Assembly (NCBI RefSeq): GCF_023511815.1
Contig: NZ_JAIMAV010000014.1
Coordinates: forward strand, 1-45,867
Source: Alicyclobacillus sp.
GTDB lineage: Bacteria > Bacillota > Bacilli > Alicyclobacillales > Alicyclobacillaceae
Reading direction: 5' to 3'
DNA length: 45,867 nt
Shown here: positions 1 through 8,528 of the stretch, piece by piece
Position numbering within the stretch: position 1 is the stretch's first letter
Layout of the letters: each line of letters starts with the position of its first letter
Notes under the pieces: model-generated
Told to the model about the DNA's origin: nothing
Databases searched by the model: none
What the model saw: only the letters and a program-made list of their open reading frames with translations
Program-made: the position numbers and the translations under genes

Positions 1-570
1 GAAAGAAACAGGGCGGCGGAGGAAGTCCGGATGCGGCTGAAGAATAAAATCAACAAGCTGGAGGATTCCCTGGCTCAATCCCTGATGCCGAAGCAAGGAT
101 TTACAAAGCCCCCAAAGAATTTAAAGCCGGGAGACAGCGTGCTGATAGTCAACCTGAACCAGAAAGGGACTGTAATTTCTCCCCCGGATAAGGACGGGGA
201 AGCAATCATACAGGCGGGCATCATGAAAATCAACGTTCATGTTACGAACCTCAAGCTTGTTGACGAGCAGAAAAAAGAAATTCAAAAGGTCGGGATGGGA
301 AAGATCGGGGTTTCCAAATCAAAAAGCATTTCTGCCGAAGTGGACTTGAGAGGCTTAACACTTGACGAGGCTGTTGAAAACGTGGATAAATACCTGGATG
401 ACGCGAGTATAGCCGGCCTAAGCGAGGTGACAATCATCCACGGAAAGGGAACCGGAATTTTAAGAAGCGGTATTCATCAATTCTTAAAATCCAATGCCCA
501 TGTAAAATCCTTCCGGCTGGGTAAATACGGAGAAGGTGAATCGGGTGTAACGGTCGTAGAGTTGAAGTAG
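1..570 (+). CDS. mutS2: MutS2 family protein, C-terminal part (5' end outside window)
   Basis: The reading frame is open from base 1, so this is the last 189 residues of a longer protein. It ends in an Smr domain with a DLRG motif (visible residues 115-118) and HGKGTGILR (147-155), preceded by a small beta-rich segment and a Lys/Glu-rich helix, which is the usual C-terminal layout of MutS2. MutS2 acts on branched DNA or on collided ribosomes, and the Smr domain is its nuclease or RNA-binding part. Base composition is clearly AT-richer than everything after about base 1000. The B. subtilis synteny seen in the rest of the window would place nusA-ylxR-infB here, so this gene probably belongs to another genome region or another organism. 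Confidence 0.9.
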   Translation, partial: ERNRAAEEVRMRLKNKINKLEDSLAQSLMPKQGFTKPPKNLKPGDSVLIVNLNQKGTVISPPDKDGEAIIQAGIMKINVHVTNLKLVDEQKKEIQKVGMGKIGVSKSKSISAEVDLRGLTLDEAVENVDKYLDDASIAGLSEVTIIHGKGTGILRSGIHQFLKSNAHVKSFRLGKYGEGESGVTVVELK

Positions 571-599
571 TTGACAATGTTTAAACCATAAATTAGAAT
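571..599 (+). promoter_or_regulatory. SigA-type promoter upstream of the typA-like start
   Basis: TTGACA at 571-576 and TAGAAT at 594-599 are 17 bases apart, in an AT-rich gap directly after the mutS2 stop. An AAGGAGAG ribosome binding site follows at 633-640 before the GTG at 647. The match is good, but the segment has the foreign base composition of the mutS2 end. Confidence 0.6.
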
Positions 600-646
600 A
601 GTTATGTTCATAGTAGCGTTTTTATTAAATATTAAGGAGAGTTTTT

Positions 647-2164
647 GTGGAGCATTTAAGGGAAGATATTCGAAATATAGCAATTATCGCGCACGTTGAC
701 CACGGGAAAACAACGCTTCTTGATGCGATCCGCCACTCCAAGGTGACGGAGCAGGAAGCGGGAGGCATTACCCAGCATATTGGCGCTTACCAAGTCACCG
801 TCAACGACAAAAAAATTACGTTCCTTGATACACCGGGGCACGAAGCGTTTACGACGATGCGGGCGCGCGGTGCGCAAGTAACCGACATTGTCATTCTTGT
901 CGTCGCGGCTGATGACGGGGTCATGCCGCAGACGGTCGAGGCGATCAACCACGCCAAGGCGGCGAACGTGCCGATCATCGTGGCGGTCAACAAGATTGAC
1001 AAGCCGGACGCCAACCCGGACCGGGTCAAGCAGGAGCTGACGCAGTACGGCCTGGTCACCGAGGAGTGGGGCGGCGATACGGTCTTCGTCAACATCTCCG
1101 CGCTCAAGCAGGAGGGTCTCGATCAGCTGCTCGAGATGGTCCTTTTGGTCGCCGACCTGCAGGAGCTGAAGGCCAATCCCAAGGCGCGTCCGCGCGGCAC
1201 GGTGATTGAGGCGAAGTTGGACCGCGGGCGCGGTCCGGTCGCGACGGTCCTGGTGCAGAACGGCACCCTGAAAGTCGGCGACATCGTGGTCGCCGGCACC
1301 ACCTACGGGCGCGTGCGGGCCATGACCAACGATCTCGGCAAGCGGATCAAGGAGGCGGGTCCGTCCACCCCGGTGGAGATCCAGGGGTTGGGCGAGGTGC
1401 CGAGCGCGGGCGACCTGTTCGTGGTGTATGACGATGAGCGCGCCGCACGTCAGTTGGTGCAAAAGCGCGCCAACCGCGAGAAGGCGGAGCAGATGCAGAC
1501 GACGGCGCGCGTCACGCTGGATGACCTGTATCGCCAGATCCAGGAGGGCAACGTCAAGGAACTGAACGTCATCGTCAAGGCGGACGTCCAGGGGTCGGTG
1601 GAGGCCATCGTGGGTTCCATCGAGAAGATTGACGTGGCCGGTGTCCGGGTGAAGGTGATCCACCGCGGTGTGGGCGCCATCACGGAGTCGGACGTGGCGC
1701 TGGCGAACGCCTCCAACGCCATCATCATCGGATTCCAGGTGCGGCCGGACGCCAACGCCGCGCGCGCCGCGGAGGAGCAGAAGGTCGACATCCGGCTGTA
1801 CCGCGTGATCTACGACGTGACCGCGGAGCTGGAGTCCGCCATGAAGGGCCTGCTCGAACCCGAATTCAAAGAGGTGGTGTTGGGTCACGCGGAGGTGCGC
1901 CAGGTGTTCCACATCTCCAAGGTGGGCACCGTCGCGGGTTGCTATGTGACGGACGGCAAGCTGACGCGAGACGCGGAGTGCCGCCTGGTCCGCAACGGCG
2001 TCGTGGTCTACGAAGGGAAGCTGGACTCCCTGAAGCGGTTCAAGGACGACGTCCGGGAGGTCGCGAGCGGCTTCGAGTGCGGCCTGACGCTGGAGCGTTT
2101 CAACGACATCAAGGTCGGCGACGTCATCGAGGCATTTAAAATGGAGGCCGTCAAGCCAGAATAA
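647..2164 (+). CDS. infB: Translation initiation factor IF-2, apparently chimeric: TypA/BipA-like start joined to the IF-2 G domain
   Basis: From about residue 25 the 505-residue product is IF-2: a G domain with HVDHGKTT (16-23, shared), DTPGHE (61-66) and an NKID motif, then the domain II, III and IV (fMet-tRNA binding) regions to a normal C-terminus. IF-2 delivers initiator tRNA to the 30S subunit and hydrolyses GTP on subunit joining. The first 20 or so residues, with REDIRN followed by [10 protein letters not shown], match the start of TypA/BipA rather than IF-2, which reads [11 protein letters not shown] at this point. The usual long IF-2 N-terminal region, roughly 200 residues or more, is absent. 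The GTG start has a good AAGGAGAG site, but that belongs to the typA-like segment. The natural infB start is therefore probably not in this window. rbfA follows after 53 bases, as in many Bacillota, without ylxP. Confidence 0.85.
   Translation: MEHLREDIRNIAIIAHVDHGKTTLLDAIRHSKVTEQEAGGITQHIGAYQVTVNDKKITFLDTPGHEAFTTMRARGAQVTDIVILVVAADDGVMPQTVEAINHAKAANVPIIVAVNKIDKPDANPDRVKQELTQYGLVTEEWGGDTVFVNISALKQEGLDQLLEMVLLVADLQELKANPKARPRGTVIEAKLDRGRGPVATVLVQNGTLKVGDIVVAGTTYGRVRAMTNDLGKRIKEAGPSTPVEIQGLGEVPSAGDLFVVYDDERAARQLVQKRANREKAEQMQTTARVTLDDLYRQIQEGNVKELNVIVKADVQGSVEAIVGSIEKIDVAGVRVKVIHRGVGAITESDVALANASNAIIIGFQVRPDANAARAAEEQKVDIRLYRVIYDVTAELESAMKGLLEPEFKEVVLGHAEVRQVFHISKVGTVAGCYVTDGKLTRDAECRLVRNGVVVYEGKLDSLKRFKDDVREVASGFECGLTLERFNDIKVGDVIEAFKMEAVKPE
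690..735. other. Probable chimeric junction at the GTPase P-loop
   Basis: Upstream of this stretch the protein reads as TypA/BipA and the DNA is AT-rich. Downstream it reads as IF-2. The two families share almost the same residues ([11 protein letters not shown]) exactly here, so a short shared nucleotide stretch could have joined two unrelated contigs. A true recombination product would also break here. The sequence alone cannot separate the two, but loss of the IF-2 N-terminus and of the nusA-ylxR synteny favours an assembly artefact. Confidence 0.7.
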
Positions 2165-2217
2165 GGTCGATTCGACCAGTACCGCAGCCCCTTCGGGGGC
2201 CGCGAGGGGGGAAGGGT

Positions 2218-2601
2218 ATGTCCCGCATCCGCGCCCAGCGCGTGGCGGAGCAGATGAAAAAGGAGATCGCCGCGCTGATGCGCACCGAGTTGAAGGACCC
2301 GCGCATCGGGTTCGCGACCGTCACGCGCGTCGTGGTGGCCGGAGATCTGCAGCACGCCAAGGTCTTCGTCAGCGTCCTCGGAGACGACCAGGCCAAGCGG
2401 GGGACGATGGACGCGTTGAATCGCGCCGCGGGGTTTCTCCGTGGAGAGGTCGCCAGGCGGTTGCACATGCGCATCGCCCCGGAGCTGGTCTTTCGGCTGG
2501 ATGAGTCCGGCGAGTACAGCGCGCACATCGAGACGGTCCTGCGGGAGCTTCACGGGTCGGCCGGCGGGAACGACGCGAATGCACAGGAGCGGCGGTCATG
2601 A
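2218..2601 (+). CDS. rbfA: Ribosome-binding factor A
   Basis: This 127-residue product has the size and sequence of RbfA, a KH-fold protein needed for late 30S maturation and 16S rRNA 5' end processing. It starts with an Arg-rich helix (SRIRAQRVAEQMKKE), followed by the LKDPRIGF motif and a beta strand with the AKVFVS pattern typical of the family. The ATG at 2218 has a purine-rich GGGGGGAAGGG site just before it. Two small perfect hairpins (2165-2177, and 2187-2200 with a TTCG loop) lie in the 53-base gap after infB, with no T tract. The stop overlaps the start of the next gene by four bases (ATGA), so rbfA, the DHH gene and truB form one translationally coupled run. Confidence 0.97.
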   Translation: MSRIRAQRVAEQMKKEIAALMRTELKDPRIGFATVTRVVVAGDLQHAKVFVSVLGDDQAKRGTMDALNRAAGFLRGEVARRLHMRIAPELVFRLDESGEYSAHIETVLRELHGSAGGNDANAQERRS

Positions 2602-3617
2602 ACGGGGGCGGCCTGTGGACGGGTTGGCAACCGGCGCCCCGCCGCCCCGATGAATTGGCGCGCGTGGCCGAACAGTTGCGCGACGGGGACGACTGGTTGA
2701 TTGTGACGCACGAGCGGCCGGACGGAGACGCCGTGGGAAGCGCGCTGGCGATGGCTCACGTGCTCGAGGCGCTCGGGAAATCCTGGCGATTCGCGGTCGA
2801 GGAACCGCTGCCGAAGCGGTTCTCGTACCTGCCCTTGTTCTCTCGCGCCTATCCGATTTCGGACGCGGTGGATCGCCAGTTTCAGCACGTGGTCGCGGTC
2901 GATTGCGCGGACCGCGGCCGGTTCGAGAAGATGTGGGGGTACATCGCCGACAACGCCCGGGTGGTCAACATCGATCACCATCAGACCAACCCCCGCTACG
3001 GAACCGCCTGGATGGTCGACGCGGACGCGGCCGCGACCTGTGAACTCGTCTACCATGTGGTGCGCGCCCTCGACATTCCGCTCGGGGTGGACCTCGCGAC
3101 GTGTCTGTACACCGGGATTCTGACCGACACCGGGGGATTCGCGCTGCCCAACACCACCAGGGAGGTGCACCAGATCGCCGCCGAGCTGGTGGCATCCGGA
3201 GTGAAGCCCTACGATGTGGCGGAGCCGGCGTTGGAATCCCGCACCTGGGCCCAGATGCGCCTGATTCAGATGGCGCTCAACAACCTCACCGTGTCCGAGG
3301 ACGGCCGGTACGCCATCCTGTACGTCACCGAGGGAATGCTGGAGGGGGCCGGATGCACGGACGACGACACGCAGGTGCTGGTCAACTTCCCGCGCAGCAT
3401 CGACACCGTGGAGGTGGGCGCCCTGTTCCGCGAGATCGGCGGCGGACGCGTGAAGGTGTCCCTGCGTTCGAAGCGCACGGTGGACGTGGCGCGCATCGCG
3501 CAGCACTGGGGGGGCGGCGGTCACATCCGGGCCGCGGCGTGTGTGCTGACGTGCGACCTTCCGGATGCCATCGATCAGGTGTGCGCCCGCATCGAGGAGG
3601 CCCTGGCGGAGGCGTGA
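2598..3617 (+). CDS. nrnA: DHH/DHHA1 phosphoesterase, NrnA-type (oligoribonuclease / pAp phosphatase)
   Basis: The 339-residue product has the DHH-family motifs in order: HERPDGDAVGS (38-48), VDCAD (101-105) and NIDHHQTN (124-131), and a C-terminal DHHA1 domain with the glycine-rich GGGGHIRAA near residue 305. These residues bind the two metal ions. NrnA-type enzymes degrade 2-5 nt RNA fragments and dephosphorylate 3'-phosphoadenosine 5'-phosphate in the cytoplasm. The gene sits between rbfA and truB, a common location for this family in Gram-positive bacteria outside B. subtilis. The ATG start overlaps the rbfA stop and the stop overlaps the truB GTG start. Specific substrate preference cannot be read from sequence. 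Confidence 0.93.
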   Translation: MNGGGLWTGWQPAPRRPDELARVAEQLRDGDDWLIVTHERPDGDAVGSALAMAHVLEALGKSWRFAVEEPLPKRFSYLPLFSRAYPISDAVDRQFQHVVAVDCADRGRFEKMWGYIADNARVVNIDHHQTNPRYGTAWMVDADAAATCELVYHVVRALDIPLGVDLATCLYTGILTDTGGFALPNTTREVHQIAAELVASGVKPYDVAEPALESRTWAQMRLIQMALNNLTVSEDGRYAILYVTEGMLEGAGCTDDDTQVLVNFPRSIDTVEVGALFREIGGGRVKVSLRSKRTVDVARIAQHWGGGGHIRAAACVLTCDLPDAIDQVCARIEEALAEA

Positions 3618-4534
3618 AGGCACTGGGAACGGCGCCGAGCGGTGTCCTGATTGTGGATAAGCCCAGCGGGATGACCTCGCACGATGTGGTGGCGACGGTC
3701 CGGAAGGTGCTCGGCACGCGCCGGGTTGGACATGCCGGCACGCTCGATCCGGACGTCACCGGGGTGCTGGTGGTCTGCGTCGGCGAGGCCACGCGGCTCG
3801 TCGAGTACGCGTCGGCTGACGAGAAGGCGTACGAGGGTGTGATCGCGTTCGGGCGGTCGACGGACACGGACGACGCACAGGGGCGGGTGACGGCCGAGGC
3901 GGACGCGAGCGGCCTGGACGAAGCCCGGGTGCGGGAGGCGGCGTCCACCTTCCAGGGCGAGATGGATCAGACCGTGCCCCTGTACGCGGCGGTGCGCGTG
4001 GGCGGACGGCGGCTGTACGAGTACGCCCGCAGCGGCGAGCCGGTGGAGGCCCCCACGCGGCGGATCACCATTCACCGGTTGGACGTGTTGTGGTTTCATC
4101 CCGGTGTCCTGGCGGAGGCGGGGTTTCGCGTGCGGTGTTCGAAAGGCACGTACGTGCGGGCCCTGTGCCGTGATTGGGGTCGGCGGGTCGGCGTGCCGGC
4201 CCACATGCGGGCACTCCGCCGAATTGCCTCGGGGCCGTTTCGCGCCGAGGAGGCCGTCCCCCTGGAGGTCTGGCGCAAAAGCGCGGATCCCGCGTCGTAT
4301 CTGTTGCCGCCGGTCGAGCTGTTGCGCCCATGGCCGCGCGTGTGCGTTTCGGAGGACGAGGCGGACCGGCTCGCGAACGGGCAAATGCTCCCGACGCCCG
4401 CCCGGCTTTCGCCCGGACAACTGGCGGCGTGCGTGACCCAGGACGGGGTCCTGGTTGCGGTCGTGAAGTACGAGCGGGGTCCCCGGTCCGGCCGCCTGCG
4501 GCCGATGAAAGTCTTCTGGAAGAAGGAACGATAG
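3614..4534 (+). CDS. truB: tRNA pseudouridine(55) synthase TruB
   Basis: The 306-residue product begins KALGTAPSGVLIVDKP, the usual TruB opening, and contains GTLDPDVTG with catalytic Asp45. TruB converts U55 of the T-loop to pseudouridine in most tRNAs. A second conserved region, GTYVRAL, lies near residue 180, and a C-terminal extension of about 75 residues is consistent with a PUA-like tail. The GTG at 3614 overlaps the upstream stop (GTGA). The frame is open further upstream, but those residues resemble no TruB. ribF follows after three bases. Confidence 0.97.
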   Translation: MKALGTAPSGVLIVDKPSGMTSHDVVATVRKVLGTRRVGHAGTLDPDVTGVLVVCVGEATRLVEYASADEKAYEGVIAFGRSTDTDDAQGRVTAEADASGLDEARVREAASTFQGEMDQTVPLYAAVRVGGRRLYEYARSGEPVEAPTRRITIHRLDVLWFHPGVLAEAGFRVRCSKGTYVRALCRDWGRRVGVPAHMRALRRIASGPFRAEEAVPLEVWRKSADPASYLLPPVELLRPWPRVCVSEDEADRLANGQMLPTPARLSPGQLAACVTQDGVLVAVVKYERGPRSGRLRPMKVFWKKER

Positions 4535-4537
4535 CGT

Positions 4538-5479
4538 ATGGAGTGCATCGAGGTCACGGGACGGCCACCCGAGAGTGAACGCGAACAGGTGCTGGCCATC
4601 GGGAAGTTCGACGGCATCCACATCGGCCATCAGGCGATTCTGCGGGAGGCTCTGCGCCACCGCAACGGGGCCCTGCTGTCCGTGATGAGCATCTGGCCGC
4701 ACCCGGCGTGGGTGTTCGCGAGAAAGCCGGGGTACGACAGAAGCCTGACGCCGCTTCCGGAAAAGGTGCGGATTCTCGCGGGATTCGGGGTCCAGCGGCT
4801 GTACGATGTCCGCTTCTCCCAGGAGTATGCGAGGACGCCGGCCGAGGCGTTCGTGCGGGAGCACCTCGGCCGCCTGCGTCTGAATCGGGTCGTGGTCGGG
4901 TTCGATTTTCACTTCGGTCAGGGTGGGCGGGCGGACGCGTCGGAGCTGACGCGGCTGTGCGCTGAGATGGGAGTGCCGGTGAGCGTCGTCGAGCCGGTGG
5001 AAGCGGGCGGCGTCAAGGTGAGCAGCTCCCGCATCCGTGAGCTTCTGGGAAGCGGCCTGGTGGAGGCGGCGGAAGGCCTGCTCGGGCGTCCGTACACGGT
5101 GACCGGCACGGTGGTGCACGGGGATGCTGTGGGACGAACCATCGGGTTCCCGACCGCCAACCTCGGGGGCCTGGACGAGTATGTCCTGCCGGCGCCCGGG
5201 GTGTATGCGGTCACGGTCGAGATCCTTGGGACCCAGCCCGACGCGGGCAACTGGTTCGGCGTGCTGAATGCCGGCTTTCGGCCGACCGTCGACGGGCGGC
5301 AATACCGGATGGAGGTCCACCTGCTGGATTACAGCGGCGATCTCTACGGCCGCACCCTCCGGGTGTCGTTCCTGCGCCGGGTCCGGGATGAGATGCGCTT
5401 TCCCGGCCTCGAGGCCCTGCGGGATCAGATTGCGCGCGACGTGGCCTTCGCCAGGCGGATGCTCGGCCTGTCCGAGTGA
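4538..5479 (+). CDS. ribF: Bifunctional riboflavin kinase / FAD synthetase
   Basis: The 313-residue product has the two domains of RibF/RibC. The N-terminal nucleotidyltransferase has GKFDGIHIGHQ (22-32) and a conserved GFDFHFGQGGR segment. The C-terminal flavokinase domain has the GDAVGRTIGFPTAN motif, which binds ATP and Mg. It phosphorylates riboflavin to FMN and adenylates FMN to FAD. The gene is the last of the rbfA-nrnA-truB-ribF run, and a promoter for rpsO follows. Length and motif spacing are normal. Confidence 0.97.
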   Translation: MECIEVTGRPPESEREQVLAIGKFDGIHIGHQAILREALRHRNGALLSVMSIWPHPAWVFARKPGYDRSLTPLPEKVRILAGFGVQRLYDVRFSQEYARTPAEAFVREHLGRLRLNRVVVGFDFHFGQGGRADASELTRLCAEMGVPVSVVEPVEAGGVKVSSSRIRELLGSGLVEAAEGLLGRPYTVTGTVVHGDAVGRTIGFPTANLGGLDEYVLPAPGVYAVTVEILGTQPDAGNWFGVLNAGFRPTVDGRQYRMEVHLLDYSGDLYGRTLRVSFLRRVRDEMRFPGLEALRDQIARDVAFARRMLGLSE

Positions 5480-5577
5480 CGACCCACGGCGGGCCCCGGC
5501 ATGCGGGGACCTCTTCGGGGCCGCCGACGGGGGGCGAGTGACCGTTGGCCGGTTGCGGTTGCGCCGGCGGTCTCGCG

Positions 5578-5605
5578 TTGCGCGTAACGCGGCGTGTGCT
5601 ATAAT
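5578..5605 (+). promoter_or_regulatory. SigA-type promoter of rpsO with extended -10
   Basis: TTGCGC (5578-5583) and a perfect TATAAT (5600-5605) are 16 bases apart, and TG precedes the -10 by one base (5597-5598). Transcription would start near 5612, giving a leader of about 115 nt before rpsO. Confidence 0.75.
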
Positions 5606-5611
5606 GGATAG

Positions 5612-5728
5612 GTCCCACGACAACGAAGCGGCGGAAGGCGACGGGGACTCAACTGCTTCGTGGATGCGCGTTTCCTCCAACGGCATCTCCGTGGCAGGGA
5701 TCGCTTCGAGGATGAGGAGGATACCCTT
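5612..5728 (+). promoter_or_regulatory. rpsO mRNA leader, possible S15 autoregulatory element
   Basis: In this ~115-nt leader the segment 5655-5663 can pair with either of two upstream segments: GCTTCGT (5655-5661) with ACGAAGC (5623-5629), or TCGTGG (5658-5663) with CCACGA (5615-5620). The pairings are mutually exclusive. S15 represses its own mRNA in several bacterial groups through leader structures of differing design. Assignment here rests only on position and the alternative pairing. Confidence 0.35.
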
Positions 5729-5995
5729 TTGCTGACCAACGATGACAAGAAGCAGATTGTCGAGAAGTACCGCCTGCACGAGTCGGACACCGGTTCTCCG
5801 GAAGTGCAGATCGCCATTTTGACGGAGCGGATCAACCAGCTGACCGAGCACTTCCGCGTCCACAAGAAGGACCATCACTCCAAGCGCGGTCTGTACAAGA
5901 TGATTGGCCGCCGCGCCCACCTGTTGAACTATCTGCGCAAGAAGGACGTCAACCGGTACCGTCAATTGATCCAGTCGCTGGGTCTTCGGAAATGA
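5729..5995 (+). CDS. rpsO: 30S ribosomal protein S15
   Basis: The 88-residue product carries the S15 signature [12 protein letters not shown] and the basic HKKDHHS segment that contacts 16S rRNA helix 22. The TTG at 5729 is chosen because GAGGAGG at 5714-5720 lies 8 bases upstream and the protein then has normal S15 length. The frame is open further upstream, but those codons lie in the structured leader and encode nothing S15-like. It is expressed from its own promoter and followed at once by a strong terminator. Confidence 0.96.
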   Translation: MLTNDDKKQIVEKYRLHESDTGSPEVQIAILTERINQLTEHFRVHKKDHHSKRGLYKMIGRRAHLLNYLRKKDVNRYRQLIQSLGLRK

Positions 5996-5996
5996 C

Positions 5997-6020
5997 AGCG
6001 GGCTTCGGCCCGCTTCTTTT
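5997..6020 (+). terminator. Rho-independent terminator after rpsO
   Basis: Seven-base stem AGCGGGC (5997-6003) / GCCCGCT (6008-6014) with a TTCG tetraloop, followed by TCTTTT. It begins three bases after the rpsO stop. Confidence 0.85.
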
Positions 6021-6108
6021 ACATTCCGCGCCCGCGGAACCTGGACGGCGACGGGCTGCCTGGGGGACATCGACGCGGATGGCGGTTCGCCGGGCCGGGC
6101 GGACTCAC

Positions 6109-6139
6109 TTGCGGCGCGCAGGGAAACCATATACATAAT
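6109..6139 (+). promoter_or_regulatory. Candidate pnp promoter
   Basis: A TTGCGG (6109-6114) precedes an AT-rich stretch containing TATACA (6130-6135, spacing 15) and CATAAT (6134-6139, spacing 19). Neither spacing is ideal. A promoter is expected here because a strong terminator separates rpsO from pnp. Confidence 0.35.
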
Positions 6140-6207
6140 GGAATGGACAGTATGGAATGCGTTGGCTCACGACCGCCGGGGGTCAACAGAGGAGGATGCA
6201 GGTACGG

Positions 6208-8430
6208 ATGTACAAACGACACGAGTTCATGGTGGCCGGCCGACCCATGGTGTTGGAGACCGGCAAGCTCGCCAAACAAGCCACCGCCGCCGTCAACGTG
6301 CGTTACGGCGACACCGTGGTGCTGGCGACGGTGACCGCATCGAAAGAGCCGAAGGAGCTCGACTTTTTCCCGCTCACGGTCAACTACGAAGAGCGGTTCT
6401 ACGCGGTCGGCAAGATCCCGGGCGGTTTCATCAAGCGGGAGGGGCGACCCAGCGAGAAGGCGGTGCTGGCCTCGCGGTTGATTGACCGACCGATTCGCCC
6501 GCTGTTCCCGGACGGGTTCCGCAACGAGGTGCAGGTCGTCGACCTGGTGATGTCGGTGGATCAGGACTGCGCGCCGGAGATCGCGGCGATGATCGGCACC
6601 TCGGCGGCGCTGACCATCTCCGACATCCCGTTCGCCGGGCCCATCGCCGGCGTGATCGTCGGGAGGGTGGATGGCGAGTTCATCATCAATCCGACGGTTG
6701 CGCAGGCGGAGCGAAGCGAGATGCATCTGGTGGTGGCTGGCACGAAGGACGCCATCGTCATGGTCGAGGCGGGCGCCAACGAGGTCCCGGAGGCCATCAT
6801 GCTGGAGGCCATCCTGTTCGGGCACGAGACGGTGAAACAGATCATTCGGGAGATTGAGGTGTTCGCGCAGGACGTGGCGCAGCCCAAGCGCGAGGTGGTG
6901 CTGCACACGGTCGATCCCGAGCTCAACCAGGCCATCCGGGCGTACGCGACGGAGAAGATCAAGGCGGCGGTGCGCAACCCGGACAAGCAGGCGCGCGAGG
7001 CGGCCGTCGATGCGGTCGGCGCCGAGGTGCATGAGGCGTTCGCCGAGCAGTATCCGGAGCGCGACAAGGAGATTGACGAGATCCTGCACGACATTCTGAA
7101 GGAGGAGGTCCGCTCCGCCATCCTGTACGAGGGGATCCGGCCGGACGGACGGCGGCTGGACGAGATTCGGCCGATCTCCTGCGAGGTCGGGCTCCTTCCC
7201 CGCGCGCACGGGTCGGGTCTGTTCACGCGCGGGCAGACGCAGGCCCTGTCGGTGTGCACCCTGGGGGCGCTGGGCGACGAACAGATCCTGGATGGTCTCG
7301 ATCTCGAGGAGTCCAACCGGTACATGCATCACTACAACTTCCCGCCGTTCAGCGTGGGCGAGGCGCGGCCGTTGCGCGCGCCCAGCCGGCGCGACATCGG
7401 GCACGGGGCGCTGGGTGAACGCGCGCTCGATCCGGTGATCCCGCCGCCGGATGAGTTCCCGTACGCCATCCGGGTCGTGTCCGAGATCCTGGAGTCCAAC
7501 GGATCGACCTCGCAGGCGAGCATCTGCGGCAGCACAATGGCGCTCATGGACGCCGGGGTGCCCATCAAGGCGCCGGTGGCGGGAATCGCCATGGGGTTGG
7601 TCAAAGAGGGGGACCAGGTGGCCATCCTGACCGACATTCAGGGGCTGGAGGACCACCTGGGCGACATGGACTTCAAGGTGGCCGGCACGGCGCGCGGGGT
7701 GACCGCGCTGCAGATGGACATCAAGATTGCCGGAATTGACCGGGAGATCCTGGAGCGGGCGCTGACCCAGGCGCACGAGGGCCGGATGTTCATTCTCGGG
7801 AAGATGGCGGAGGCCATCGCGGCGCCGCGCCCGGATCTGTCCAGGTTCGCCCCACGCGTGGTGGCCATTCACATCCACCCGGACAAGATCCGCGATGTCA
7901 TCGGCCCCGGCGGCCGCGTGATCAACAAGATCATCGAGGAGACGGGGGTCAAAATCGACATCGAACAGGACGGGACGGTGTACATCTCCAGCCCGGACAA
8001 GGCCGGGCTCGAGGCGGCCAAGCAGCACATCCTGAACATCACGCGCGAGGTCGAGGTCGGCAAGACATACCTCGGCAAGGTGACCCGCGTCGAGAAGTAC
8101 GGGGCGTTCGTCGAGGTGCTTCCGGGCAAGGAGGGCCTCGTGCACGTGTCGCAGCTGGACGTGGGCCGGGTCGCGAAGGTCGAGGACGTCTGTCAGGTGG
8201 GCGATCAGATCATGGTCAAGGTCACCGAGATCGACAACCAGGGGCGCATCAACCTCTCGCGCAAGGAGGCGTTGCGCGAGAGCGGCCAGGCGGAGGCCAA
8301 GCCGGAACGGACGGACCGGCCGGGCACCCACGATCGCCCCGCGGCGGGGCAGGACCGCAGGCCCGGCAATCGTCCGGGGCCGCGGCAGGACGTCAAACCG
8401 CGCCCGGGAGCGCGCACGGGGCTTCGCTGA
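6208..8430 (+). CDS. pnp: Polyribonucleotide nucleotidyltransferase (PNPase)
   Basis: The 740-residue product is a full-length PNPase, the phosphate-dependent 3'-5' exoribonuclease of the RNA degradosome. It has two RNase PH domains (HEFMVAGRP opening, [17 protein letters not shown], later [17 protein letters not shown] and DMDFKVAGT), a KH domain with [11 protein letters not shown] and an S1 domain from [16 protein letters not shown] Pro/Arg/Gly-rich tail of about 40 residues follows. The ATG at 6208 gives the usual start. An in-frame ATG at 6196 directly abuts the AGAGGAGG site and is less likely. In the second PH domain, where I recall the family as mostly reading GETGPMRGPGRRE, this protein has [13 protein letters not shown]. 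Confidence 0.97.
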   Translation: MYKRHEFMVAGRPMVLETGKLAKQATAAVNVRYGDTVVLATVTASKEPKELDFFPLTVNYEERFYAVGKIPGGFIKREGRPSEKAVLASRLIDRPIRPLFPDGFRNEVQVVDLVMSVDQDCAPEIAAMIGTSAALTISDIPFAGPIAGVIVGRVDGEFIINPTVAQAERSEMHLVVAGTKDAIVMVEAGANEVPEAIMLEAILFGHETVKQIIREIEVFAQDVAQPKREVVLHTVDPELNQAIRAYATEKIKAAVRNPDKQAREAAVDAVGAEVHEAFAEQYPERDKEIDEILHDILKEEVRSAILYEGIRPDGRRLDEIRPISCEVGLLPRAHGSGLFTRGQTQALSVCTLGALGDEQILDGLDLEESNRYMHHYNFPPFSVGEARPLRAPSRRDIGHGALGERALDPVIPPPDEFPYAIRVVSEILESNGSTSQASICGSTMALMDAGVPIKAPVAGIAMGLVKEGDQVAILTDIQGLEDHLGDMDFKVAGTARGVTALQMDIKIAGIDREILERALTQAHEGRMFILGKMAEAIAAPRPDLSRFAPRVVAIHIHPDKIRDVIGPGGRVINKIIEETGVKIDIEQDGTVYISSPDKAGLEAAKQHILNITREVEVGKTYLGKVTRVEKYGAFVEVLPGKEGLVHVSQLDVGRVAKVEDVCQVGDQIMVKVTEIDNQGRINLSRKEALRESGQAEAKPERTDRPGTHDRPAAGQDRRPGNRPGPRQDVKPRPGARTGLR

Positions 8431-8441
8431 TTCACTCCTCC

Positions 8442-8474
8442 ATCCTTCCTGCACCAACGCAGGAAGGATTTTTT
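8442..8474 (+). terminator. Rho-independent terminator after pnp
   Basis: Perfect 11-base stem ATCCTTCCTGC (8442-8452) / GCAGGAAGGAT (8459-8469), six-base loop, then a run of T. It lies 11 bases past the pnp stop. Confidence 0.93.
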
Positions 8475-8528
8475 GTCGGTTTGGGGCACGCTACCGATGG
8501 CAAAGCACTGTTACGGGGAGTGATGAGG

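Noticed and set aside
2187-2200. Terminator between infB and rbfA
   Set aside because: The hairpin with TTCG loop is short and has no T tract. The genes are normally co-transcribed.
3575-6136. Other very long minus-strand frames (here, and at 6019-8457, 16444-18621 and 41048-42934)
   Set aside because: All lie opposite genes with clear family motifs and show no motif of their own.
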